A DNA stretch of 64,000 nucleotides, from positions 1 through 64,000 of the forward strand of contig CAUZDW010000005.1 of NCBI GenBank assembly GCA_963578825.1, given 5' to 3'. The position numbers and the translations under genes are program-made. A model generated the notes under the pieces. It saw only the letters and a program-made list of their open reading frames with translations. It did no database searches and had not been told where the DNA came from. This DNA is from JAJDNS01 sp963578825 (GTDB lineage Bacteria > Acidobacteriota > Vicinamibacteria > Fen-336). Of the stretch, positions 52,632 through 60,763 are shown in pieces; position 1 is the stretch's first letter; every line of letters begins with the position of its first letter.

Positions 52632-53690
52632 ATGGTTATCGTCATGGAGCACGCGGCCAGCGAGGAGCAGGTGCAGAAGGTGATCGAGACCCTCGGCGAC
52701 GAGGGTTACGACGTTCATCGCTCGAGCGGGATCGACTACACGGTTCTCGGGGCGGTCGGGGCACCTCCTAAGCCAATCGATCCGCGACTGGTGGAAGTCT
52801 TGCCCGGCGTGCGGCAGATCCTCCGCATCTCCGAGCCCTACAAGCTCGCCGGACGGACGTTCAAGTCCGAGGACACCATCGTCGAGCTCGCCGGCGTCCC
52901 CATAGGAGGCACCGAGGTCATCGCCATGGCCGGGCCGTGTTCGGTGGAGAGCCGGGAGCAGGTCGGTGCGGTCGCGAAGACGGTGGGCACATCCGGCGCA
53001 CGGGTGCTGCGGGGAGGAGCCTTCAAGCCTCGGACATCGCCCTACGCCTTTCAGGGGCACGGCGAGGAGGCCCTCAAGTGGATGAGAGCCGCCGCCGACG
53101 AGAGTGGCCTCGCCGTCGTGAGCGAGGTCATGGATCCACGGCAGATCGAGATGATGATGGGCTACGTGGACTGCCTCCAGGTGGGGGCGCGCAACGTGCA
53201 GAACTTCGCCCTGCTCAAGGAGCTCGGCCGGGTGCGCCGCCCGGTGCTCCTGAAGCGCGGTCTGAGCTCGACCATCGAGGAGTGGCTGCTCTCGGCCGAG
53301 TACATCCTCGCCGGGGGCAACTCCCAGGTCATCCTCTGCGAGCGCGGGATCCGAACCTTCGAGAACTACACTCGCAACACCCTGGACATCTCGGCGATCC
53401 CCGTGGTCAAGAAGCTCAGCCATCTCCCGATCCTCGTCGACCCGAGCCACGGCACCGGACGCCGGGACAAGGTCATTCCCATGGCCCGGGCCGCGGTGGC
53501 GGCGGGAGCGGACGGCCTCCTCATCGAGGTCCACAACGATCCCGAAAAGGCCCTCTCCGACGGCCCCCAGAGCCTCTACCCGGAGCAGTTCGATCAGCTG
53601 ATGAGCGAGCTTCGGATCATCGCCCCGGTGCTCGGCCGCTCGTTGCCCCTCGCGAAGGCGAAGGCGTTGCCCCGACACGATCCCGCCTGA
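52632..53690 (+). CDS. aroF: DAHP synthase, type I-beta
   Basis: A 352-residue enzyme for the first committed step of aromatic synthesis. Residues 1-~70 form a ferredoxin-like regulatory domain (VIVMEHAASEEQVQKVIETL), which in relatives binds Tyr/Phe. The barrel has IAMAGPCSVESREQVGA, RGGAFKPRTSPYAFQGHGEE, VLLKRGLSSTIEEWLLSAEY and PILVDPSHGTGRRDKVIPMA. Placing the pathway's first enzyme last in an operon that begins with aroDE puts supply and use of chorismate under one control point. A hairpin follows shortly after the stop. Confidence 0.95.
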   Translation: MVIVMEHAASEEQVQKVIETLGDEGYDVHRSSGIDYTVLGAVGAPPKPIDPRLVEVLPGVRQILRISEPYKLAGRTFKSEDTIVELAGVPIGGTEVIAMAGPCSVESREQVGAVAKTVGTSGARVLRGGAFKPRTSPYAFQGHGEEALKWMRAAADESGLAVVSEVMDPRQIEMMMGYVDCLQVGARNVQNFALLKELGRVRRPVLLKRGLSSTIEEWLLSAEYILAGGNSQVILCERGIRTFENYTRNTLDISAIPVVKKLSHLPILVDPSHGTGRRDKVIPMARAAVAAGADGLLIEVHNDPEKALSDGPQSLYPEQFDQLMSELRIIAPVLGRSLPLAKAKALPRHDPA

Positions 53691-53694
53691 TCGA

Positions 53695-53718
53695 GAAGGG
53701 GCTGGTTTTCAGCCCTTC
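53695..53718 (+). terminator. Hairpin after the aro-his-trp operon
   Basis: GAAGGGGCTG and CAGCCCTTC form a nine-pair stem with one bulged G and a GTTTT loop, a few bases after the aroF stop. There is no downstream T-run, so it may act with Rho or as a 3' stabiliser. It marks the likely end of the transcript. Confidence 0.55.
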
Positions 53719-53735
53719 GCATGGCCTCGACGACT

Positions 53736-54391
53736 TCACGGTCCCGCACATCGGAGACCACCTTCGTCGCAACCCATGACCCTGAGCTCCAGTCCGGCTA
53801 GTGTGGTTGGAATCGATGGTCGTCCAAAGAGCGACTGTCGAATAGCGAGCGTGAGCGGCTCGGGTGTCGCCATCATCTCCAGCGAGACGGACAGCCAGCG
53901 GCTTCGTGAGGGCGCGCTCGTCAACTCGTCAGCGAGCGTTACCCGGAGTGGCGTCGGCTTCCCATCCCGCATGACCGTGACAGCGAAGCTGACTCCCGGA
54001 GCCACCGTGTCGAAGGCTACACGTAGGTCGTTGAACGTGGTCGCGGGTGCCCCCTCCACCTCGAATAGGAGATCCCCCTCCCGGAGCGGCTCGTCAACGA
54101 GGAAGCTCACGTCCGGGCCGTACCCGCCGCCGTTGCCCTCAGGTCCGCCGACATTGCCCACTGCGAGGATACGCAAGGGGGGAGCGCCTCCGAAGAGCGT
54201 TGCGGAGGCGTCGAGGAACCTCGCGAGCGCGTCCGAGAGCGTCGGAAGCGATTCCTTGAGCGGGCCTCCAAGCGCGAGCGTAAGAGTGGCCCCGCCCACC
54301 TGAAGGTCGACCGCGCTCCGTGCACGAATACCGGCAGGGCGGCAAACAGCACGGTCAGGAAGAGTCGGGACGCAGCTGACACCGAGTTCAT
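53736..54391 (-). pseudogene. Exported PDZ-domain protein with a frameshift
   Basis: The gene starts at 54391 with a signal peptide (SAASRLFLTVLFAALPVFVH). After about 24 residues the frame shifts near 54320, and the continuation reads AVDLQVGGATLTLALGGPLK, then a PDZ-like module (YGPDVSFLVDEPLREGDLLF, FDTVAPGVSFAVTVMRDGKP) and an unrecognised C-terminal region. PDZ domains bind protein C-termini in the periplasm. Joining the frames requires one inserted base in GAGCGCGG. It converges with the operon. Confidence 0.6.
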
Positions 54392-54427
54392 ACCCCCCCG
54401 GCAGACTGTCGGCAGGGCCATTCTAGC

Positions 54428-54631
54428 GTGCGGAGCCGGCCTGCGCGGCCGAGATCGGTCGGCCTCGACTCCGCCCGCTTCGTGAGGATCCATCGCTCGT
54501 ACATCCTCAACCTGGATCGGCTCGCCCGGATCGACTCCGAGGGCGGCGAGTCACGGGCCGTGATCCTCACCGACGGGACCCGACTGCCCTTGAGCCGCTC
54601 CGGCTACCAGCGGATCAAGAAGCGGCTCTAG
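54428..54631 (+). pseudogene. C-terminal half of a LytTR DNA-binding domain
   Basis: About 50 codons match the second half of LytTR domains, ARFVRIHRSYILNLDRLARI and DGTRLPLSRSGYQRIKKRL. The first half of the domain and any receiver domain are absent upstream, where only ~17 unrelated codons precede it. It is a leftover of a response regulator that could have partnered the neighbouring genes. Confidence 0.65.
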
Positions 54632-54638
54632 CCAGGGT

Positions 54639-55335
54639 TCAGCTCGCGCCGGAGCCTTCGCCTTGACCGACCGGGGGCAGGAGACGCTCGGGCACGGGGT
54701 CGTCGATGAACAGGAGGCTCAGGAGGGGCTGGCCGTCCTTGCCGATCGCTACATTCCGGACTTCGGCCCGGGTCTTGAACTCGCCCCCAACCTCCTCGAC
54801 GGTGATGGTGACTCCCTTGAACACCGGCAGGCTCATGGTTCTGGCATCTGCCGTGCGTTCGCACGTTCTGCGCGATCGACCGCTCCTCCTGTGCGACCCC
54901 GCCCGGGGCCTGCTCGGCCTCGAGCCGCAGCAGCACTTCGAACCCGTGCTTGTCCGCAGCCAGAGGCTTTGGGTCACCCGGGAGCAGGAAGAGCTCGGTG
55001 GGCAGCGACTCGGTCCCCCGGGGTGGGCGCTTGCCGAGGAAGAGGATCCCGACCTTGTTTCCCTTCCGGCGTCCACGCACCAGCCCATACACCCGGTACG
55101 AGGCGTCGGTCAGGTTGTACTTGCGAAATCGCTGTGGTAGCGGCAGCGCCAGGTGGAGAACCTGGCCGATCCGGATCGGGCGCTCGAGGACGAGAGCCAC
55201 CCCGCCGGCCGAGATGTCGTCGCACGACGCCATCTCCTCTCAGGTGGTGCCGTTGGGGTTGCGACCCTGAACCCGCGCGGGGATCCTCATCGCCACCCGC
55301 CGGCTCTTGCGGCGCTCAGGCCCTTCCTTCTTCAT
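54639..55335 (-). pseudogene. PilZ-domain-like protein with a nonsense codon and a frameshift
   Basis: From ATG 55335 the sequence reads KKEGPERRKSRRVAMRIPAR then NPNGTT, a TGA at 55240-55242, then EEMASCDDISAGGVALVLER. In relatives this TGA position holds Trp (GTTWEEM). The RRxxxR and D-x-S-x-x-G motifs of PilZ are intact. Near 54868 the frame changes, and the C-terminal half continues as VFKGVTITVEEVGGEFKTRA and SLLFIDDPVPERLLPP. Two independent lesions suggest real decay, although re-sequencing could remove them. PilZ proteins bind c-di-GMP. Confidence 0.65.
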
Positions 55336-55379
55336 GCCGCCTCGCGGAAAGCTAGCACAAATCGACTAATCTGTGCGTC

Positions 55380-56153
55380 GTGGACGAGTCACACGCCCTC
55401 GTGGTGGAGGGCCTCACCAAGATCTTCCGCCAGCAGACGGCGGTCGACCACGTGTCGTTTCGCGTGGCCCGGGGTCGCTTCTTCGGCTTCCTGGGTCCGA
55501 ACGGCGCGGGCAAGAGTACGATCATCCGCATGCTCACGGGTCTGCTCCGACCCACCTCCGGGGATGCGGTCGTCGAAGGGGCTCGCTTGAGCCTCGATCT
55601 TCTGGGTGTCAAGCGGCGCATTGGCGTCCTCACGGAGGATCTCGCTCTCTACGAGCGGCTCACCGGTGAGGAGCACCTTCTCTTCGCAGCCCGAATGCAC
55701 CGAATCCAACGAGACGAAGCGCGTCGGCGGACCGAAGAGCTTCTAGAGTTCCTCTCGCTGGCGGACGAGCGCAGCAAGCTCGTGGTCGATTACTCGCTCG
55801 GCATGCGGAAGAAGCTGGCCCTGGCCTGTGCGCTCGTCCACAATCCGCAGGTCCTGTTTCTCGACGAGCCCCTGAACGGAATCGATCCCGTTTCCGGACG
55901 AGTGGTCATGGACCTTCTCCAGCGCCTCGCCAAGAAAGGCGTCACCCTCTTCTTCACCTCGCACGTCCTGGACGTCGTGGAGAGGCTGTGCGACGAGGTC
56001 GCGATCATCGACCGGGGGCGGATCGTGGCCCAGGGATCGCTCGACCAGATCCGCTCCCAGCGAGCCCTCGCCGGAGACGCCAGCCTCGAAGACGTGTTCT
56101 TGAAGCTCGTCGAAGCCGACGTGCGGCGTGGTGATCTCTCGTGGATCGGCTGA
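55380..56153 (+). CDS. ABC-2 type transporter ATP-binding protein
   Basis: A 257-residue ATPase with Walker A GPNGAGKST (about residues 39-47), Q-loop region IGVLTEDLALYERLTGEEHL, a degenerate signature YSLGMRKKLALACALVHNP and Walker B QVLFLDEPLNGIDPVSG followed by the switch His in FFTSHVLDVVERL. It starts at GTG 55380 and overlaps the permease gene by 13 bases. Such pairs export drugs, lipids or peptides; the cargo is unknown. Confidence 0.92.
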   Translation: MDESHALVVEGLTKIFRQQTAVDHVSFRVARGRFFGFLGPNGAGKSTIIRMLTGLLRPTSGDAVVEGARLSLDLLGVKRRIGVLTEDLALYERLTGEEHLLFAARMHRIQRDEARRRTEELLEFLSLADERSKLVVDYSLGMRKKLALACALVHNPQVLFLDEPLNGIDPVSGRVVMDLLQRLAKKGVTLFFTSHVLDVVERLCDEVAIIDRGRIVAQGSLDQIRSQRALAGDASLEDVFLKLVEADVRRGDLSWIG

Positions 56154-57745
56154 TCGCCCTGGTGGCCCTTCGCTGGCGGCTCGACGTGCGGGCCGTGACA
56201 GGGGAGCGCGTGCGCCTCCTCGCGCTGGTCGTGGCCGTGCCGGGGCTGATCCTCCTCTCCGCGGCCGCGTCTTTCGTGGTGTTTGCCGGAGTGCGCTTTC
56301 TCGAGAGCGCGCGGCCGGAGCTCACCCTCTCCGTCGTCTCGGCAGGGACGACGGCGCTCGGTCTGCTGTGGGCCCTCTCGCCGCTCCTGGCGGGCATGGC
56401 TCTCACGGAGACCTACGACCTCAACCGCCTCCTGCATTTTCCCATCCCCCTGCCCACTCTCGTCGTCTCTTCCTTTCTCGCCAACCTGCTGCAATCGACG
56501 GTGCTGGCGCTGATGCCCCCGCTCTTCTTCCTTGGGCTCGCCGTCGCCGGCCCCGGTGGCGCCATGGTTCCCGTGGCCTTCGGGCTCGCCCTGGCACTCG
56601 CTTTCGTCGTCGCCTCCGGCCAGCTCGTGGGCCTGGCGCTTCACGCGCTCTCGAGGCACCGGCGGCTCCATGACCGACTGCTGTTCGTCGGCCTCGCTCT
56701 GGGCCTTCTCCTGAGCTTCCTGCCACTCCTGCTGATGAGCGGCGCCGCGGCTCCCATCGGGCGCCTCGCTCGCGAGCTCCTGGCCCGGGACGTTTTCGTC
56801 CTGTCTCCCTTCGGGTGGGGCATCCGCGCGGCGGTCCATGCGGGCCGAGGCGAGGCCGATGCCTTCTTTGGTTTTGCCGCTGCGGCAGTCCTGGGGGTGG
56901 GGGCGCTGCTCGCATTGTCCACTTCCCTCGTCGAGCGCATGTACCGCGGGGAGCTGGACCTGGGCGAGGGGGCACGGGAGAGCGCTCTCGGGCGCTCCCG
57001 GGTGTTTCTGAAGGGCCCCGTCGGCGCGCTCCTCGAGAAGGACCTGCGCATGGTGTGGCGCGACCCGCGGCAGAAGGCCATCATTCTCAGTGGCCTCGTC
57101 ACGCCGCTCATCCTGCTCGTCCTCGTCTGGCAGGGCTCCTCCGGACACGTGGGCCCGGTCCCACTCCTCGCGCTGGCTTCGTTCGTCGGTCTTTCGACCC
57201 TGGGCACGAACGCGTTTGCGCTCGAGCGCCGGGGCCTGCCGCTGCTGCTGGGGTTTCCGGTGGAGCGCGTCCTCGTGCTCGTCGGCAAGAACGCCTCGGC
57301 GCTCCTCCTGCGGGTGCCGGCGGTGCTGATGATTGCCGCCGCCACCGCGCTCCTGGCTGGTTTTCGGTTCGTACCCGCGGTGCTCAGCATCCTCCTGCTC
57401 ACCCAGCTTCTCACCGCGGCCGCGGACAACTACCTGGCTGTGCTGTTTCCCATCCCCGTCCCCGCGCCGGGTCGGAGTCCGGACGCTCCGACCTCCGGCT
57501 CGCGCGGGCTCGGTGTGGCTTTCATGACCATGCTCGCTATGGCCGGAGCGCTCGCGCTCTCGTCTCCGTTCGCATTCCTGGCCTGGTTGCCGCACCTCCT
57601 CGGAGACCACAGGCTCTGGGTGCTCACTCTCCCCCTTGCCCTGGCCGGGGCCGTGGGGCTCTACGGCCTGTTGACGGCCGGGGCCTCGGCCCTTCTCATG
57701 CGGCGCGAGCCCGATCTGCTGGCTCGCGTCCTGGGTGAAGAATGA
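56141..57745 (+). CDS. ABC-2 type transporter permease
   Basis: A 534-residue membrane protein with about 12 hydrophobic segments in two halves, separated by a soluble stretch near residues 265-320 (LVERMYRGELDLGEGARESA, GALLEKDLRMVWRDPRQKAI). The phrase before KDLRMVWRDPRQ is typical of large ABC-2 permeases. Translation is coupled to the ATPase upstream and to tyrA downstream (ATGA). No cargo can be assigned. Confidence 0.85.
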   Translation: MDRLIALVALRWRLDVRAVTGERVRLLALVVAVPGLILLSAAASFVVFAGVRFLESARPELTLSVVSAGTTALGLLWALSPLLAGMALTETYDLNRLLHFPIPLPTLVVSSFLANLLQSTVLALMPPLFFLGLAVAGPGGAMVPVAFGLALALAFVVASGQLVGLALHALSRHRRLHDRLLFVGLALGLLLSFLPLLLMSGAAAPIGRLARELLARDVFVLSPFGWGIRAAVHAGRGEADAFFGFAAAAVLGVGALLALSTSLVERMYRGELDLGEGARESALGRSRVFLKGPVGALLEKDLRMVWRDPRQKAIILSGLVTPLILLVLVWQGSSGHVGPVPLLALASFVGLSTLGTNAFALERRGLPLLLGFPVERVLVLVGKNASALLLRVPAVLMIAAATALLAGFRFVPAVLSILLLTQLLTAAADNYLAVLFPIPVPAPGRSPDAPTSGSRGLGVAFMTMLAMAGALALSSPFAFLAWLPHLLGDHRLWVLTLPLALAGAVGLYGLLTAGASALLMRREPDLLARVLGEE

Positions 57746-58566
57746 GCGCCCGCGCACCCAGGGTGGCCGTCGTCGGGCTTGGGCTCGTCGGGGGCTCTCT
57801 CGCCCGAGCACTCACCGTGGCCGGGTACCAGGTGCTGGGCGTCGATCGGCCCAGCGTGCGGCGCGCGGCCAGGGAAGCGGGCGCGGTGGCCCGGACCGTG
57901 GCCACGGTCGAGCGCGCGGCGTCGTGCGACGTCATCTTTCTCGCCGCTCCGCCCGCCACCAACAGGACGCTTCTGCGACGGCTGGCTCGCGTGTGGCGTC
58001 CCGGACTCGTGGTCACCGACGTGGGCAGCGTCAAGGGACCGATCGTCCGGGACGCGCGCCGGCTGCGCCTGACAGGCTTCGTGGGTGGGCACGTGATGGC
58101 GGGGACGGAGAAGCGGGGCTTCGGAGCGTCGTCGGCGAGGCTGTTCGACGGCGCGGTCTGGTGGATCGTGCCGGCCGTCGACGCTCGGACGACACGAGCG
58201 GTGCGCGCGCTCGTCCGAGCCGTGGGGGCGCGACCTCGGACGATCGACGCGGAGCAGCACGATCGGATCGTGGCGTTCCTCAGCCACGCACCGCAGCTGG
58301 CGTCCTGGGCGCTTCTCGAGGCGGCACGGGCCGACCCGGTAGCTCGTCGGCACCTGTCGACCTCCGGTCCGGGGTTTCGAGACATGACACGCCTCGCCCG
58401 GAGCCCTCGGCTGCTGTGGCGCGAGATCCTCGAGGAGAATCGCGACGAGGTGGCACGTGCCCTCGCGGACGTGGCCCGCCGACTTGCCCCGCGGGCGCCC
58501 TGGCCGAACAGCGCGAGACCGCGTTCCAGATCGAAGCCGTCCGCCCGGACCTCGAAGAGGAAATGA
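57742..58566 (+). CDS. tyrA: Prephenate/arogenate dehydrogenase
   Basis: A 274-residue enzyme of tyrosine synthesis. The Rossmann loop is VAVVGLGLVGGSLARAL, followed by VVTDVGSVKGPIV, the substrate motif GGHVMAGTEKRGFGAS and the catalytic His region IVAFLSHAPQLASWALLE. The basic tail (residues ~250-274) is low complexity. It overlaps the ABC permease by four bases. It is outside the big operon, about 4 kb downstream, so the Tyr branch escapes at least part of the shared attenuation. Confidence 0.9.
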   Translation: MSARAPRVAVVGLGLVGGSLARALTVAGYQVLGVDRPSVRRAAREAGAVARTVATVERAASCDVIFLAAPPATNRTLLRRLARVWRPGLVVTDVGSVKGPIVRDARRLRLTGFVGGHVMAGTEKRGFGASSARLFDGAVWWIVPAVDARTTRAVRALVRAVGARPRTIDAEQHDRIVAFLSHAPQLASWALLEAARADPVARRHLSTSGPGFRDMTRLARSPRLLWREILEENRDEVARALADVARRLAPRAPWPNSARPRSRSKPSARTSKRK

Positions 58567-58632
58567 GCCGATCAGCGCTCCCGGACGTCCAGGCGTCGCG
58601 ATCGCTTCTCCGGTCGTGACTCCGGACGGGAG

Positions 58633-58662
58633 TTGACAGCCGCTCGCGAGGTCCACTATCGT
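58633..58662 (+). promoter_or_regulatory. Promoter of rho
   Basis: TTGACA (58633-58638) and TATCGT (58657-58662) with an 18-base spacer lie 60 bases upstream of the rho ATG. The transcript would begin near 58669, directly in front of a very C-rich leader. Confidence 0.6.
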
Positions 58663-58669
58663 TCAGTCA

Positions 58670-58710
58670 CCCGACCCAGCCCCCCCCCCCGATCGCACCT
58701 CACCACTCAC
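58670..58710 (+). promoter_or_regulatory. C-rich, G-poor leader of rho (rut-like), with an 11-C run
   Basis: By count, 27 of the 41 bases from 58670 to 58710 are C and only four are G, including an unbroken run of eleven C at 58680-58690. Rho loads on unstructured C-rich, G-poor RNA, and rho leaders are known sites of autogenous Rho-dependent termination. The location right after the promoter suggests feedback control of rho. The homopolymer could also slip and change length between cells or sequencing runs. Confidence 0.55.
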
Positions 58711-58721
58711 CGGGAAAACGC

Positions 58722-60206
58722 ATGAGCCAAGACGATCCGGCCCCGAGCACGCCGAAGAACGGCTGTCGCCGCGCGGGTCGTGGTGAGTCGACACGCAAGA
58801 GCTCCCGCCGCAACGAGAACGAGAACGCGGGCGAGCCCGACGCCACTACGGTTGCCACGGCCGAAGCCGGGGAGCCCGAGGCCGGAGAGCCCGAGGCGGC
58901 CGCGGCTGCCGAAGCCGTCGTGACCCCGGTCAAGGCGGGCGAGCCCAACCGCCTCGACCTTGCCGTGCTCAAGGAGATGAGCATCCAGAAGCTCGTCAAG
59001 GTGGCGAAGAGTCTCGACATCCCCGGCGCGCCATCGATGAAGAAGCAGGAGCTGGTCTTCCAGATCCTGCGCGCCCAGGCCGAGCAGGAAGGCCTCATCT
59101 TCTCGGAGGGTGTTCTCGAGATCCTGCCCGACGGCTTTGGCTTCCTCCGCGCCCCCGAGTACTGCTACCTCCCGGGACCGGACGACATCTACGTTTCACC
59201 TTCCCAGATCCGCAAGTTCGATCTCCGAACCGGCGACACCATCAGCGGCCAGATCCGTCCTCCCAAGGAGGACGAGCGCTACTTCGCCCTCATCAAGGTC
59301 GACGCCGTCAACTTCGAACCACCGGACCGGGCGAAGGAGAAGATCTTCTTCGACAACCTCACACCGCTCTATGCGCAGGAACGGATCCGACTGGAGACCA
59401 CCCCAGACGCGCTCACCACCCGCGCGATGGATCTTCTGAACCCCCTCGGCAAGGGTCAGCGAGCCCTCATCGTCGCGGCGCCCCGCACCGGCAAGACGAT
59501 GATCCTCCAGGCGATCGCGAACGCGGTGACCACGAACCACCCGGAGATCGTCCTCATCGTGCTCCTGATCGACGAGCGGCCGGAAGAGGTCACCGACATG
59601 CAGCGCTCGGTTCACGGCGAGGTGATCTCCTCGACCTTCGACGAGCCCGCGGATCGCCATGTCCAGGTCGCGGAGATGGTGCTCGAGAAGGCCAAGCGGC
59701 TAGTCGAGCACAAGAAGGACGTGGTGATCCTCCTCGACTCGATCACCCGCCTCGCCCGAGCCTACAACACGATCGTGCCGCCCTCCGGAAAGGTCCTCTC
59801 TGGCGGCGTCGACTCCAACGCTCTCCAGCGCCCCAAGCGCTTCTTCGGTGCCGCTCGCAACGTCGAGGAGGGGGGCAGCCTGACGATCATCGCGACGGCA
59901 CTCGTCGAGACCGGCTCCCGGATGGACGAGGTCATCTTCGAGGAGTTCAAGGGCACCGGCAACGCCGAGATCGTCCTCGACCGCAAGCTCACCGACAAAA
60001 GGATCTTCCCCTCGTTCGACATCAATCGCTCGGGGACCCGCAAGGAGGAGCTGCTCATGCCCCCGGAGGAGCTCAACCGGGCCTGGATCCTCCGCAAGGT
60101 GCTCTCCGCCCTGTCCCCGGTGGAGGCCATGGAGCTCCTCCTGGAGCGCATGTCGAATACGAAGACGAACAAGGAGTTCCTGGAGAGCATGTCTGCGGGG
60201 GGCTAG
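58722..60206 (+). CDS. rho: Transcription termination factor Rho
   Basis: A 494-residue hexameric RNA helicase. Residues 1-~75 are an acidic Ala/Glu/Pro-rich insert. Then come the Rho N-domain (LKEMSIQKLVKVAKSLDIPG), the cold-shock-like RNA-binding domain (GVLEILPDGFGFLRAPEYCY, YVSPSQIRKFDLRTGDTISG), Walker A APRTGKT, Walker B DVVILLDSITRLARAYN, the Q-loop segment KVLSGGVDSNALQRPKRFFG and the R-loop FKGTGNAEIVLDRKL. The Walker A preceding residues are VAAPRTGKT rather than the common VAPPRTGKT/VSPPKAGKT. Single gene after its own promoter. Confidence 0.97.
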   Translation: MSQDDPAPSTPKNGCRRAGRGESTRKSSRRNENENAGEPDATTVATAEAGEPEAGEPEAAAAAEAVVTPVKAGEPNRLDLAVLKEMSIQKLVKVAKSLDIPGAPSMKKQELVFQILRAQAEQEGLIFSEGVLEILPDGFGFLRAPEYCYLPGPDDIYVSPSQIRKFDLRTGDTISGQIRPPKEDERYFALIKVDAVNFEPPDRAKEKIFFDNLTPLYAQERIRLETTPDALTTRAMDLLNPLGKGQRALIVAAPRTGKTMILQAIANAVTTNHPEIVLIVLLIDERPEEVTDMQRSVHGEVISSTFDEPADRHVQVAEMVLEKAKRLVEHKKDVVILLDSITRLARAYNTIVPPSGKVLSGGVDSNALQRPKRFFGAARNVEEGGSLTIIATALVETGSRMDEVIFEEFKGTGNAEIVLDRKLTDKRIFPSFDINRSGTRKEELLMPPEELNRAWILRKVLSALSPVEAMELLLERMSNTKTNKEFLESMSAGG

Positions 60207-60231
60207 CCATGGCTAGTGCCCTCGCCGGCCC

Positions 60232-60660
60232 TCAGTAGTCCATCGTGGGGTCGCCGAGCCCAGCCCTGACCTGGAGGCTCAGGGTCTGGCGGATCTGCTT
60301 GCCGCCCTTGGTGAGGGTCACTCGGACGCGGTATCGGCCAGCGCGCTGGAACTCGTGGCGCTTGGTGAACCGCCTTTCGATCGCGGTGATGCCGGGCTCC
60401 CAGGGGTCGCAGTCCGCCTCCGAGACACTCTTTCCACCGTCCCCAAACTCCCACTCGACCTCGGGGCAGTACAGCTCCTCGACGTCGTCTCCACCCTTGA
60501 GCTCGGCGGTGAAGAGGATGTTTGCGGGAGAGAAGGAGAACCTCGGCGTCGCCCGAAGAGTCAATTCGGGCCTCTTGCCCTTCTTGTCGTCGGCGTTCGT
60601 GGCCCCGGGCAGGGCGACGGCGAGGACGGTCAGTAGAGTCAGAACCGCTTTCGGCATCAC
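60232..60660 (-). CDS. Small exported PKD-like protein
   Basis: A 142-residue protein starting at adjacent GTG (60658-60660) or ATG (60655-60657) codons, with AGGAG just upstream and a signal peptide (VLTLLTVLAVALPGATNA). The mature part has the PKD hallmark VEWEFGDGGKSV with later strands RFTKRHEFQRAGRYRVRVTL, as in polycystic-kidney-disease-type beta-sandwich domains. Two Cys residues (YCPEVEW, ADCDPW) could pair. Likely periplasmic or surface binding module; ligand unknown. Confidence 0.7.
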   Translation of the reverse strand: MMPKAVLTLLTVLAVALPGATNADDKKGKRPELTLRATPRFSFSPANILFTAELKGGDDVEELYCPEVEWEFGDGGKSVSEADCDPWEPGITAIERRFTKRHEFQRAGRYRVRVTLTKGGKQIRQTLSLQVRAGLGDPTMDY

Positions 60661-60763
60661 GTGTTCTCCTGTGGTTGGAACCCTCCTTCATTCTAGACCC
60701 GCTTCGGCGAGCCTGCATAGACTGAGCCACCCCGCTCGGCACACTCCCGCCCGGGCCACTAGA

